Shown one piece after another: positions 12,201 to 24,297 of a stretch of DNA of 64,000 bases. The notes below the pieces were generated by a model. That model did no database searches. It was not told where the DNA came from and saw only the letters and a program-made list of their open reading frames with translations. The stretch comes from Istiophorus platypterus (lineage: Eukaryota > Chordata > Actinopteri > Istiophoriformes > Istiophoridae): assembly GCA_016859345.1 (NCBI GenBank), contig CM029114.1, forward strand, positions 12,360,501-12,424,500, given 5' to 3'. The number at the start of each line of letters is the position of its first letter. Position 1 is the first letter of the stretch. Made by a program: the position numbers and the translations under genes.

Positions 12201-14025
12201 CAACATTTCAGAGAAATGAAATGCATCAGCAAGAATGCATATGTAATCAACTCCCTTATTCTACGGCTCTCTCCATAAACTTGACCGAGACCTATATGGG
12301 AATGAGTTAAATTAATTAGACAAGCCAAAGTTAACAATGTTGTAAGTGGTGTTGTGAAGCTAGTTGTGTTTCCTTTTTCAACCTTTATTTTTCAGATTTA
12401 ACCTAATTATAAAACATTGGATTGGAATTTAAAGTAGGGCTCTTTACCAGCAAATGCAGAGGAATTAACGCAGTTTTATGGAGAGTAATTGTTTTGCAAG
12501 TTATACTGGTTGATTTTTTTCCATCATGTTAGACTAAATTACTGCTTTTTACGAGTTCAAATGTCAAAGAAATACAGAGCATGTCTCTTCTTAGAGTACA
12601 ACTGACCAATCACTGATCAGATTCCTCATTTGAGGCATTGCATTTTACAATTTTCTGATGATATTTCATGTAGAAATGAACAGCAAGCACGGATACTTAT
12701 ATTGCTATTGAGCATTGTGTTGAACAGATGGGTTTGTACACCCTAATGATCTGGTAAATGGCTTTTAATGAGCATTGCCCAACTGCTTTTAAATCCATTG
12801 CACTGTTAAATCCAGGTGCACTCCTGTTGTTAACAAATCTCAACATAAATGACTGATAGAGAGCAGAGTGAGATTGGTTCCTGAACGTAGCTGCTTGCAT
12901 TGTATATCAGTAAAATTTTGTGCATAATTTTTATGCACTGTACTGTTTTATGAAGTAATTGCATGTAGCTGAAACTTCAGTTGTCACTGCCATCTTTTTC
13001 TGCTGCTGTTGATGCTGTCACTAGATATGATGCAGACATGTCTTTGATTCAAGAAAGTGCTGTTAAGGCTGACAAACTGACACAATATTTTCCTTGTACG
13101 GGATTTCAATTTGTATACAAGAAACTAGTAAGATAGCTTTTCAAATACATTTAAATAGATTGTGAGGGTTAGAGCTGACAGATAGGTAAACATGCCCCTG
13201 TCAGACAATGTGGAATTCCTATTTTGACAATTGACATGGTGTTGAAATTTGTAAGATTTTATAGTTTACAGGTATAGTTCAGGGACGTATTACTAAGGAA
13301 TAAGTAGGGACTTGTAGGAAGCTTCCTGGGAAACTGTCATCAGTATTAGTTGTTACAACAGTTACAGTAGAAATTTTACAAATTTAAAAAAGTAAATTTT
13401 GTTAGCCACAGAACTACAGTGTTGTAGCATTTGGAGGAATTAAACCTTTTTATGAAATGACACAAACACTTTTCTATGTGCCAGTAGACAATGTAAGAGA
13501 TGAGCTCCCTCAAAACAAGTCACTAAATGTCCACTCAGGCAGTTGTGATCAAGATCCAGCCCTGGCCAGGCAAGCATGTCTGTGTCAGGGAAGACATGTA
13601 TTATATCAGTTCAGTTTGGCCTGTACCCTGGGTACGGTTGTCTGAATGAGTTTTGAGAGAGAAAGGTTGGAATTGGTGCCTGCCTACTTTCAGAGTCAAT
13701 ACAAACTTAAGACATCCACCTGCACTGTGAAGAGTTTATAAATCCAGTATAAACATGAGTGTACATATCTGGTATGCCAATTCGAAAACGGTCTTAAATG
13801 AAAACTCAGTATCAGCTGTGTTTTTAAATACAAGTTTGTAGCTTCAGCCAAAAGATAGCATTTCAGACCTCGGCCCTTTACATTTAATCACCGGTAAAGT
13901 GATTGTATTATAAAAACAATCAGAGTAAAGCCTTTGAAATTAGGCCTCATTACCTTATTTACATGACCTCTCAGTTAGCCTTTATAGCTACCTATGACTG
14001 CAGGATGAATAAAAAAAAAAATAAT

Positions 14026-14030
<5 letters not shown>
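9287..14030. other. No gene seen; AT-rich unique-looking DNA
   Basis: The open frame of 106 codons at 10455-10775 (minus) and its partner at 10614-10826 (plus) overlap each other and match nothing known. T-runs lie at about 9411 and 10061-10075. Nothing here resembles a transposon family I know. Confidence 0.5.
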
Positions 14031-14068
<38 letters not shown>

Positions 14069-14092
14069 CACACACACACACACACACACACA
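14031..14092. repeat. Compound (TA)n-(CA)n microsatellite
   Basis: About 16 TA units (14031-14063) pass through a short TTATA junction into about 12 CA units (14068-14092). It is preceded by an A-run and TAATTATTT. Open frames that read Tyr-Ile or Cys-Val runs across it are repeat artefacts. The CA part is complementary to the TG tract at 14320. Confidence 0.95.
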
Positions 14093-14319
14093 AAACCCAG
14101 CATTGGAATCTCAGTGGGATTCTCCATATTTGTTGGCTCCAAATCAATATTTACATGTGGAAGCAAATGCAAATTAAGTTAATGACTAGCTATTCTCCAG
14201 TGACCCACTAAACAGGTGGCACCAAAAACTTCATGATAAGGAACAGCCATTCACACTCATCCTATGAGTTGCTACGTGTATTCTAAAGATATGGGACTGT
14301 TGCAGAGGCTCATAGAAGG

Positions 14320-14353
14320 GTGTGTGTGTGTGTGTGTGTGTGCGTGCGTGCGT
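14320..14353. repeat. (TG)n-(TGCG)n microsatellite
   Basis: About 11 TG units pass into three TGCG units. The tract lies about 230 bp to the right of a CA tract of similar length, so the two can pair on one strand. The alternating purine-pyrimidine composition favours Z-DNA. Confidence 0.93.
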
Positions 14354-17300
14354 TCGGGGTGTTTTTATATGAGTGTATGTTTATGTATGTGTGTTTCAGA
14401 GGGAGAAAGAGGATACACAAACAATGGGTAGTCATGGAGACACAATGAAATTGGTGCACAGGAGTTTTTTGCTGCAAAATAACTGGGAACTGGGAAGTGG
14501 AGGAAACAACAAAAACAGACGAAGAGATGGTTTTAATGTTGACTGTGTCAATCCAAAAGGGAAGGTGACAGAACAAACACTGATGAATGAGTAGATTTCT
14601 TTGGACTGATGAGGTTAGGTTCACTGAGAGGATATATTGATCAGAGAAACACTTGACATTTCACAACATCCAATGATGTTCATGGACGTGCTGCATTTCC
14701 ACCTAGCATTTTAGCCACTCTCTTTCCATCACGCTTAGTATACTCATAGGTAGCAGTTGGCTACAGCTGAAACACTTTTTTCCTTGATGAAGACAACAGA
14801 TATTCAGTGCCAACAGGAATGAAACCCTGTTTTCCTCAGGGCTTTAATTCACGAGTTTAAGACCAGAGATGAATCCCAGAATTAAGGTTAACTTTTATGA
14901 TTTTTGATTCTTAATGTGGTGGCAAAGGAACCATGACATCCACACATCTGGAAACAGTACTGTCACTGTCTGGTTTGAGAGATGTGAGGCCTGTTTATCT
15001 TTTGAGCCGGTATCTTGTGAGAGAACGGATATACTTCAAGAAAGCTGGAAAATATTTGTCAGGTTCATGTATTTAGATATGGTTAAAATTGTTAACATAA
15101 CCAGTTCAGAGTCTTTACCCAACATCCCAAAAATATCACTCTCATCTCTCACGCTACCGAGCGCAGGGCTAGGTTTTTATTAACAATAGAGCAAAAAAAT
15201 AAGCGTAATTTTAACTCATTAGTTCGTGGTGACAAAGGAGGGTTATCATCAGACTCTGGTTCCCCTCAATTCTATGGAGCATTTTAGCATCTTTCATTTA
15301 ATCTTTTATGTGGGTTCCCTCTCTCCTTATTCCCACATTTTCAAAAGCAGCAGATATACCCTTGTAAACTATCTGTCCTGTACACACATAAATAGTGTAT
15401 GTGTCAGCCTTCCTGATGCCTAATCATATGTTCAAGATAACTATAGCTACATATGACTTAAAGCCAGCAGCTGACATGTTAAAAAAGCTGCTTGTAGATT
15501 AAAGAAGAGAGATAGGGGCACAACAGGGTCAGAGTGGTGTTGCAAGTAGTTTCATCCCAGATAACAAACCAGACCAGTCATTTTGAAGATTTATCTCAGC
15601 TCCCCTGGCCACATCATACATTTTAATATTTACCACCTGACCTCCAAAGTAAACAGATGAAATGTATTGAAATGTATGTTTTGCAATGTATGAAAATCAC
15701 ACATCAAAGGAGGCTGCCAGCAGTTTATGAGCCAGGTTTAGTATATTTCAGTAAACTGATATGTATGAATAAAATTAAAAAGTTTCCATTAAAGGTAGTG
15801 ATATGATAATGTAGGAGACCAGTATGGAAACAAAAGTCCGGTCTAAGCAGCAAATACTTAAAAAAAAAAAAGAAGACTTATTGCAGCAAGGTGACACATT
15901 TTAACAACAAACACATTAGACAATAAGTGTATTAAAAGTGCTGATATTATATATATTCAATACAGAATACAATAAAAAATGTATAATGGATAATGCATTA
16001 ACATGCAAACATATTGATTTATGTTAGAACGTATAAACAGCAGTGGTAAGTGCCATAGGAGTGGTCAACATTCTGAATGTTTGAGAGTAAGTATAATAAT
16101 CTCTTAACACTAAGTGATGCACCACTCCAAGCTACTGATGAGGGTATTTTCAAATTACAACTCAGAGATGAGAAATTTGTGAAAAATGATTTGTTTGTAA
16201 TATTATGCATTTTCAAAATTGCTGAAGGATTTTACAATTATTTTAGTGCTTCCAGAGACTGTAAAGCCTCAGGCTGATACTGCAGTCATCGTACTGCATC
16301 AAGACTCTGTAATGAAATGGGAGCTGCTGTCAAGGTGGAAATTATTAACCTAAGAAATTTCCATCACAGGTGATTTGTCATCACTATGGTATTTGGTGTA
16401 GGTGCATGAGGCTTTTCAACATGTGTTGACTTCCTTCCTTCTAAAGTGGGATAAACAGGGAATATTCCATCAGCTTTATATATCATAATTCCATTTTTTA
16501 GCATTAGCATGGAAGTACACACCTCTGAAAACCTCTGAATATACCAGTTTCATCAATTAACATTTCTCTACACAAATTCTGCTCCTCCAGCTTGAAAAAA
16601 AAAAGGACGGCCTCTGTCTGTGGTTTATTTACCAAGTGATTTTACTGTCCTGAGAAGCACAGATAAATTTGTGGAAGACTATATTGCCATGTGACTCATT
16701 GCTTGGAAAGATGATAATCAAAGATAAGTAAAGATGTAATCATGTTTTGTTTTTTTTTTTAATTTAATTTTTTAATTTAATTTTTTAATAAGTCGCTTTG
16801 GGAAGAAAAAACAATATTGTCATAATAACAGATTTATTGCAGGTACTCAGAGTATGTTGGTGGAGACAGACAAGGAGGGACTGGCACTTGTTAGCTGATA
16901 GCACTGATACACTGCGTAAATGTGAGAATATTATATTTAATGAAGTTTATGTACGTTTCTGCTTATGTTCACACATCTTAATACTTTATTATATTTAGTG
17001 GACCTTAATTTGTCTTATCTGGTAAACATGCATCATGTCACTTCATTCTAAGAACTATGAAGGTACCATCCACTTAATGTGGTTGGGGGGTGAATCAGTG
17101 AGGATGAAGATTAGTGGCTGAGGGACTGATGTTGGGACTTCCTGTTCTCCATTTCAATCAATGGTTTGTCAAACAGTTAGAGTATTGTGATAGCCAGCCA
17201 GAGACAGACAGGTGGGTCTCTCGAGATAGAGCTCTTGTGATCAAAACCCTTCAGGACTAAAATTTGTTCTCCAGCTGCAAAGATGGGTGATGAGCAGGCG

Positions 17301-20284
17301 AATGGTTCCATTAATTCCCTCCTTCTCAGCTCACACTGTTTACAGTGATCCAGCCTTTGATTGCAAGTGGAGATTAATACACAAGGGATTCTCTTTCAGC
17401 AGAATACATAGGTGGCTGCAAGGTACTGGTATTACAGACAGTGGATGAAACTGAGAAAATCCAAGGGACCATTGTCTCCAGGCCACAGCAGCAAGCCTCC
17501 CAAGCTGTTGTTTTGGCATAGATCACCAGGGATTTGGGGACTGTATTCAGCCTCGCATGGAGGGTTCGTGTTATATCCCTCAGTTACACCCCCCGCTGTA
17601 CAGATGCTCCTGCCAGGGGAGCTATAGAGGCATCAACAGGGATGAGAACCATTGCTGGCTTTCCTGCTCACAACACTCACTAACAGGGCCAATTTGTTTT
17701 TTGTTTGTTTGTTTTCTTTTATTTTTTTGGTAGGAACCCATGAACACCCATCCTACCATGATTATTATGGGCAATGGCAGAAATTACTTTTCTTCATTAA
17801 TCCAGACATGAATTTACAACATGTCAAAACTTTAATTATCTCCTGTATAATTTGTAAATTTGACACACTAACTGAAAAAACACGGCAGTGCATGACATCC
17901 AGGCTCTATAAACTTTGAAGACTTTCATATCTCATGCAGAAAATAACTAGGCTAATAAAGGCAACAGTCAACATTGATATGACCAATCCTGGATTTATAG
18001 CTTTAATCTAATTACTATGGCCGATATATTTCCCAAATGATCCGTGCCTCATCTCAAGGCACTGCTTACTTAGAGATTTCAAAATACTTAGTTTGTCACA
18101 GGATGGAGCAGCCCATGCAAATGCTTTGAGGTTAGGAGTGAGTTTAATTCTTTTTTTGTCCATTTCATTTTAGTGGTAAAGCAGTAAGGTGATGGATTCA
18201 GGATCAGTAGCTTCACCGTGACGTCCCCCAGACTAATCATGTACTGCGTACTGTGTACTGAGTCATGAAAGCATGTTGCATTATTATCAAACCCAGGAAT
18301 GCTATGGGCACTGTTTTGTTAATATCTTGTGCATTTGCACAAATAGATGCAAGGAAGGAAGGAGAAGCCTTCTAGCAAGTAAACATGGATTTTTTTAAAT
18401 TTTTTTTCTAAATTGAGTACCTGTAGGGGACTTAAAGGGCTTGCTGCTGCACCTATTCTCGGAACCACAGTCCTGGTGGACTACAAATGGTGCAGCAGCC
18501 ATTAAATTGAAATACTGTCATTGCGGCATTGTACCTTTAAATGAACTAACAATAGGTAGACAGATGGCTTGCGCCGTCAGATTGCTGCAATCATGTTATG
18601 TAGATGTGGAGATCAAAGGGTAGGTCACTGCATAACCGGGACCATGATCAGTGACACAGTGTGAAAGTCTTATCCCCTGCTGGCAAGGATTGTAAGAAAA
18701 ACCATTAATCATGGCTTTTTGAGGAGCTCTGCTGCACTGAATCACTTACCACCTGTCCCCACACGTGTGTAGAACTGTGGGTACCCGTAGGTTCATCTTA
18801 AGTAAAGGCTGTGTCTAGGTGGCTGCACTGTAATTTTCATTATTGTGTTCGCTGTGAATTACCAAGAGAACATGTGAGTAAATCCTCTGAATCAAATAGT
18901 GTTTGTTTCGGTCCTGATAAGATCCTGACTGGGTCAGCTAGATGTTGTGCCATGTGCCAAACTTCTTTCACACATTTGTGACATTCAGACGTATGTTTCA
19001 TGCCGTAAATCGTGGCAACAAATGAATAAAGAGCTAGAGCATAAAGAGGGGGTAGTGGAAAAAGAGATGTCACCGCACCAATAAATGGTGTAAAAGAGGG
19101 AGCACCAGCACAAAAGCAGAAAAATGGTAAAAAGGAAAGCGTCCGAAAACCATTTTAGGTAGAGGAAGGGAGAGATTTTTCTTTAATCCCTGTGAGGCAA
19201 AGCGACTTAATGGAAACTTCCTCTTATCGGGCATGATGCAGAGACCTTACCATTGCCTCTGCTTCACTTTGATGTGTTTTAAGAGAGAGAGACCACAAAA
19301 GACTGCTTCATCACATGTATGCACACATACGGCCTCACAGCCCTTTAGTAGGGCAATAGATCTTTGTTGCAAAGATATAGTGTTCAAAAGTACTGGTTCT
19401 CTTGTTGTTACCACCCTACACTCTATGTGCGTAATTCAGAAAAAAGCTTTTCGATTTAAAAATCTGATTGCCAGGTGCAGCCCACAGATATCAGTATTGT
19501 TCACTAATATGCCTCTGTCTTCATTTCCACCTATGTTATGTGAGAAAGCGTTCGTAAAAGGTTATCCATAGAACTAACTCAAAACAAGGAACAGGTGCAC
19601 TCTGATAACACCTATTTGGCTTTTACTCAGTGAACATTAGGGAGGAGAGTGTGGCTTCTGTTTGGCTAAAGCGCCACATTTTCTGAAATGTGTCGAGTGC
19701 CTTTGTCTAATGTGTGAACTTAATTGCACACTGTTCAAACATTTTGCTGCCTTCATTAAGCAAGAAAATAAAATTTAAAAAACATTTATCAGTTAACCAC
19801 AAACAAATCAACTGAGAAGCCATCCTTCATACAGTGATTAAGAGAAAATCTGGTAGTCTTGATATATGATTATGGTCCTGATAAGGCTATGTGTTGAGTG
19901 GTTTGATGAAATATTAATAGAAAGTGTAGTAACACAATGCCTTTGTACACTGTGACACAGCACAATTGGCAAAGCCACTGCAGAGAAAACAGCAGTATTC
20001 TGTAATCACCATAGTGACTGTACTTCAGGTTTAAATCAAAACATTGTGATGGTCATGTAATATTAGCAGCATCAAAACATCAAAACACTGCAAGTAAACA
20101 AAGGCGGAGACAGTCTGTCCTCTGTCAAAAGCACTTGTCGACTCTCCTCAACAATATGTGGAATGTTGATTATGGACTACATATGCCGCTCTCTCATTTA
20201 AACAAACACAGAGATGACATTCATATTATGTTTGTCCTCTCTCAGAACATCTACAGCAACTACATACATAAACCCGTAAACATG
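14354..20284. other. No gene seen; AT-rich unique-looking DNA
   Basis: Open frames of up to 112 codons (for example 19233-19571, plus) are not recognised. At 16750-16792 an AATTTAATTTTTT unit is repeated in tandem after a T-run. A-runs occur near 15860 and 16597. A (GGAA)-like short run lies near 18352. No transposon family was recognised in these 5.9 kb. Confidence 0.5.
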
Positions 20285-20294
20285 TCTTCATCAT

Positions 20295-20326
<32 letters not shown>

Positions 20327-20328
20327 GG
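20285..20328 (+). repeat. (TCA)n-(GCA)n compound trinucleotide repeat
   Basis: Six TCA units pass directly into about eight GCA units. In one frame it reads as a serine run followed by an alanine run at the end of a 69-codon open frame (20135-20344), but nothing else in that frame looks like a protein. It is best read as a compound microsatellite. Confidence 0.92.
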
Positions 20329-20435
20329 ATTGTGGGGGCAGTAGGTATACAGATGGTTATACAAACCAACAAGATTATACAAGGATAAACCCCTGTTTCT
20401 TCTTGTTTTATCTTACTTTATCGTATCTGTTATTT

Positions 20436-20802
20436 AGATCTGAAACGATTAGTTGATTAATGGATTAGTTAACTGATGGGAAAATAATCAGTGACTGTTT
20501 TTATAATCGATTCATAATTTTGGTTATATTTCAAGCGAAAATAAAGAAAAATTGTAAAATATACGCTGCTATCAGTTTTTTTCAATATCAGGAATTTCTT
20601 CTTTTCTGTGTTTTATTAGATTTTTAACTGAATATGTTTTTGCTTTTTGACTGATGGTCAGACAAAGTGAGATATCTGAATATACTGATTTGGACTCCAG
20701 GAAGTTGTGATGACATTTCATAAACTAAATGATTAATCAATTGATCAAAAATTAGTCGGAAGATTGATTGATGATGAAAATGTTCTTTAGTTGCATCCCT
20801 AA
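20436..20802 (+). mobile_element. hAT-like non-autonomous miniature element, near full length
   Basis: The left end reads TGAAACGATTAGTTGATTAA and the right end TTAGTTGCATCCCTAA. The interior holds the landmarks of an abundant fish miniature element: ATTTCAAGC followed by an A-rich part, TTTTATTAGATTTTTAACTG, then CTGAATATGTTTTTG, then ACTGATGGTCAGACAAAG, and finally ATTAATCAATTGATC. AT-rich imperfect terminal inverted repeats built on GATTAATC-type units are typical of this family. There is no transposase frame. Two more copies lie at 50615 and 52885. The right end runs straight into an inverted TTAGGGATG (20809-20817). The call is from memory of the consensus, and the hAT superfamily label is an inference from the ends. 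Confidence 0.8.
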
Positions 20803-20817
20803 TATTTTTTAGGGATG
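20794..20817. repeat. Perfect 9-bp inverted repeat at the edge of the hAT-like element
   Basis: CATCCCTAA (20794-20802) and TTAGGGATG (20809-20817) are exact inverted repeats around a 6-base loop. The left arm is the terminus of the miniature element. The right arm looks like the start of a second hAT-type element with the same terminus, which would put two element ends face to face. Confidence 0.75.
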
Positions 20818-21980
20818 TGACTGTTTTTGACAACTTAGAAAGTCTGGTTCCCTATACACAGCAGAACTAGTCACCGCCTGAGAGGGCTGACGACAGACAT
20901 TCACTACCTAGGTCACAATTACGGTAACTAGTCGCTTATTTTCATCCAACAACAATGAACTTCCTTGAGAGGGAGGACACACTACCGTCTACACTCCAGC
21001 CCCTGCTTGACGAATGCCTCAACCAACCATCACTACTGCAGCACCAGAGACAGCAACCTTAACTGACTTCCCACTTTGTTGATAAAATAATAGAAGTAAC
21101 TTTCAGTATCACATGATACAATTCACCAGCACCACAAACTACACCACAAAGCAAGCAACTCCTAAATGACCATGCAGATGCACCAACACCTCCCTCAAAA
21201 CAGCTTCAACAAAAACTAAACACTAAAACAGCTAAATATAGGTGGCGTTTATTTCAAGACTGTAGCATTAGACTCACTGTGTTTAGCTAAGTACACCCAA
21301 CAAACTGGCAACTGGAGAATGTCAAGATAAAATTCACTTTACTTATGAAAATCAGTTGAGAAATTGTTGAAGAGCATAATAATCAGACAGGAAGTACCTT
21401 TGGCTAATCCAGCAAATTTAGCACTTGACATATCAAAGTTCTTCTTTTTCATAATGAAAATATTATATAAAATGCCATTATTGTCAAAAAATAGTCCTGC
21501 TCTTGATTTATAACATAGCCGACAAAAGTCTTATGTTTCCAGACATATTGAAGGGATAGCTACAGTGTTCTGACAAATTTATAGCGTCTCATAGTATATA
21601 TAGTCATATTGCCTCACCCTAGAGGAAAAACAATTACTCCTCAGGTAAGATCCAGATAGCACAGAAGATGCTTTTAAAAAAGTTGATAAAAATGATTTAA
21701 AAATGCTCTCAAAGAAATCAAGTATGATATCACAGTGGACATACAGTATGTATTCATTAGTCCTGACAGATAGCTCACAACAAAAGAGAAATTCCCCTTA
21801 ATATGGGAAAAAAAGAGAGTATAAAAGAAAGATGCAAGCAAACGAAAGGAAGTCAGAGAAGTAAGACCAGCAGGTAGCCAGGGAAGAGAAGGAGAATAAA
21901 ATACAACAAGAGAGGGGGAGTCAAAGACATAGTACCCCATCCGTCATTCAGACATTTTTTGGTAGAAAATATTCAATACT

Positions 21981-21983
<3 letters not shown>
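20818..21983. other. No gene seen; AC-rich block, possible older transposon remains
   Basis: ACTAGTC occurs twice (about 20868 and 20927), as in hAT-type termini. From about 20960 to 21240 the plus strand is rich in A and C with few G, unlike its neighbours. Conceptual translations show no domain I know. From 21800 to 21930 the plus strand is purine-rich. Possible transposon origin is an inference only. Confidence 0.35.
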
Positions 21984-22040
<57 letters not shown>

Positions 22041-22310
22041 ACACAGACTTGTTCCATTATCTCCATGGGGACAGTCATTGACATAATGCGTTCCCTGGCC
22101 CCTTACCCAACCTTAACCATCACAACTGAATGCCTAACATCAATCCTAACCTTAACCCTTAACCGAAGTCTAAGCTGAACCCAAAAAAAACGAGTCTTAA
22201 GCCTCAAACAGCTATTTAAACTCCTGGGGTCCAACATTTTGGTTCCCACAAAGCTTTCAGACCATTTTTTTAAGGGCCCTGAGAATATAGTAATACAAGC
22301 CCACATACAT
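21984..22310 (+). repeat. (CA)n plus degenerate telomere-like fish repeat
   Basis: About 30 CA units (21984-22045) lead into a unit with TCCATGGGGACAG, CATAATGCGTTCCCTGGCC and CCTTACCCAACCTTAACC. Further degenerate CCTAACC/CTTAACCC motifs follow, then CTCCTGGGGTCCAACATTTT. This order matches a very common dispersed repeat of fish genomes, in which a CA tract flanks a block of degenerate CCCTAA-type units. A related G-rich fragment in the opposite orientation may lie at 63630. It has no coding capacity. Confidence 0.75.
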
Positions 22311-22849
22311 GAGATATGGTTCTATATAGATAAATTTGTATTGAATTGAACATACAAGCACACTTGTGGATCTCGCAGTCTGTGAAATTCTACTTAAACA
22401 CTATATATTTGAAAAGAAAATTGTGAAAATTATAAATTTAACCAATAAACAAAAGCATTATGCTTTTAGAATAAAAAAGTTGATATGCATTCATTTATTT
22501 ATGTGTTTACCTGCAAGTGCAGGTAAAGACATAACTGCAAACCCTTGATACAGTAAAATATTCAGCATCTCCACAATCCTCTCAGCCAAAATATTATTTT
22601 AATCAAAGGACCACTTGTAGTTGACTAAAGCCAGGCTCTGATTGAGAGATTTTTGAGATACTCACAGATATTGAAATTTGACTGCATCACACAGAAAGAG
22701 AAATGTAACAGATTATCTGTTCTTGAGTTATAAACCACACTCAAACTACAAGATTAGAAAACAAGAGTACATCACAGACTCCAGGATATTACTAAGATTA
22801 TCTTTCCAGTGAAGCTGTGCATCACCTAGCTTTCTCCCTCACTCGCATA
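22311..22849. other. No gene seen; contains a 22-bp palindrome
   Basis: AT-rich DNA. The only structure noted is a perfect palindrome at 22506-22527. No recognised repeat or coding sequence. Confidence 0.5.
22506..22527. repeat. Perfect inverted repeat, 10-bp arms, 2-base spacer
   Basis: TTTACCTGCA and TGCAGGTAAA are exact reverse complements separated by AG. The spacer is too short for a microRNA hairpin. It could be a dyad-symmetric protein site (the arms contain the E-box-like ACCTG/CAGGT) or chance. Confidence 0.8.
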
Positions 22850-23217
22850 CACACGCATCTGTTTCTAATACAGATATTAGAGAACTGTGATTTATTCGAG
22901 ACGCCACAAAACGCCTTGTCTTTTGCGCTTAGTTCAACCATTTTGGCAGCATATGCAACCAAAAAAAAAAAAAAATCCCACTCCACCTCTGATTAGTTCC
23001 AACCCTGTTATTCTTCTTCCCTGAATGCCTTGTATGGAAAAAAAAAAATAAGGCATGACACTATTTGTGGAGCTGTACCCTGTACTCCTCCAGCGACATC
23101 ACAGTCTTACCTCGAGTTGAACTCCGGTATTAAGGTCCCATCCATACACCCGGTCGACTCAATCACGAGCCAGAACACAGCTGTCGATCATTAGGTCGCA
23201 CCTCCTTTTTTTTTTAT
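22850..23217 (-). promoter_or_regulatory. CpG-enriched block with a consensus splice donor on the minus strand
   Basis: In a CpG-poor window, about 8 CpG sites fall within 23090-23205 and several more lie in 22850-22935. On the minus strand CTCGAG|GTAAGACTG (exon edge 23111, intron from 23110) is a near-perfect U1 donor. The stretch 23205-23111 before it could be a short exon, but its three frames give no recognised protein and two contain stops. The block is bounded by an A-run (about 22961) and a T-run (about 23212). It may be a non-coding first exon or CpG-island remnant of an unknown transcript, or a GC-richer repeat I cannot name. Confidence 0.22.
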
Positions 23218-24297
23218 CTTATTGAATAACAAAATTAAACAACCCAAAAATGAACATTGGATTATGTATTATCATGATAAGAACTACCTAAATGATAAAA
23301 ACTGTCTTCAGGAAAAGAATTAACTTGTGTGTACTCTTAGTCTGGCCCATGTCTGATCTGCTAACCTTAAGGAAGCAGACTTTATGACTTACACTGCAGC
23401 AAGCCACCAGGGGACGATCCAGATGTTTTGGCCTCACTCTTGAGGAGCTGTCATGTCGTCCATCTTTATAGAGTCATTGGTCTTGATACCTTGATGGGCA
23501 GTGCATCACTTGGTCTTCTTTGCTTGCTTGCCAGCCACTCTCAGGGCTGTGTCATGGGACTTTGTGCCTGAAAAAGGTGAGAGGGAAATACAGCTATTTA
23601 TTATATTTGATGAACGCTAAGAGGCAACGATGTTTATAGGCTGCAGCACAAAAGACGGTTGCCCATGAAAATTTAGTCTTTCAGTCAAGGTTTATTTACA
23701 ACTCTGGACTAAATCAAGATGGAAAGCATTGGATTGAAATTGACCGTTGATTAAGTATTGAATTGAACCCAGTCAACTTGGCAATTTTCTTCATCACAGC
23801 GGCTAATTACCCCTGTACATTCAAACCTTAAGTAGTTCTGCTTAAGCACTCTTAGCTCTCTCCTGATTTTCTTGCTACTTCAAATTTATTCCCATGCCTC
23901 CAAGATCAGCCAGTTACTTTAGCATTGTAGTTAGCAATGCCTTCTCTTTGTCCCTCTCACTCTCCTGCTCTCTCTTGCAAGGTGTCTTTTATGTTCAGTT
24001 ACAGCTCTGCCTTCTTTAGCGATGAGGGTAAATGTATTATATGTTTATTTTCAATGATTTAGGCGAGGCTGAGTGAATAAGAAGCACAGCACCGCACCAT
24101 GTAAAATAAATTGCTAGCTGCGGTAGTTAGACATCCCCCAGTGGCCAGTGCAAGCTGACCTAGCATAGCTTTTACTGTAACCCCCCCCCAGCAGCTCCCA
24201 AGCAGCCAGGAAGCCAGGGCAGATGGCTGACCCTCCATAACATGAAGCGTAGCCTTAAGCAGAAGCCCACCATTCACCACCAACCAGCTCATGCTTC
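23218..24297. other. No clear gene; right part may be 5' sequence of the LINE
   Basis: 23218-23900 shows nothing recognisable. From about 24060 the plus strand contains a C-rich segment, including a C-run at 24181. Broken translation of this segment (for example HRTM, PPQQLPSSQEARADG) is compatible with the low-complexity N-terminal part of ORF1 of the LINE that follows, but this is too decayed to fix a 5' boundary. Confidence 0.4.

Noticed and set aside
13903..14211. 102-codon plus frame and 65-codon minus frame with Tyr-Ile, Thr-His and Cys-Val runs
   Set aside because: Products of the (TA)n(CA)n tract.
20135..20344. Frame ending in serine and alanine runs, as in a transcription factor
   Set aside because: The runs are the (TCA)n(GCA)n microsatellite and the preceding codons look like no known domain.
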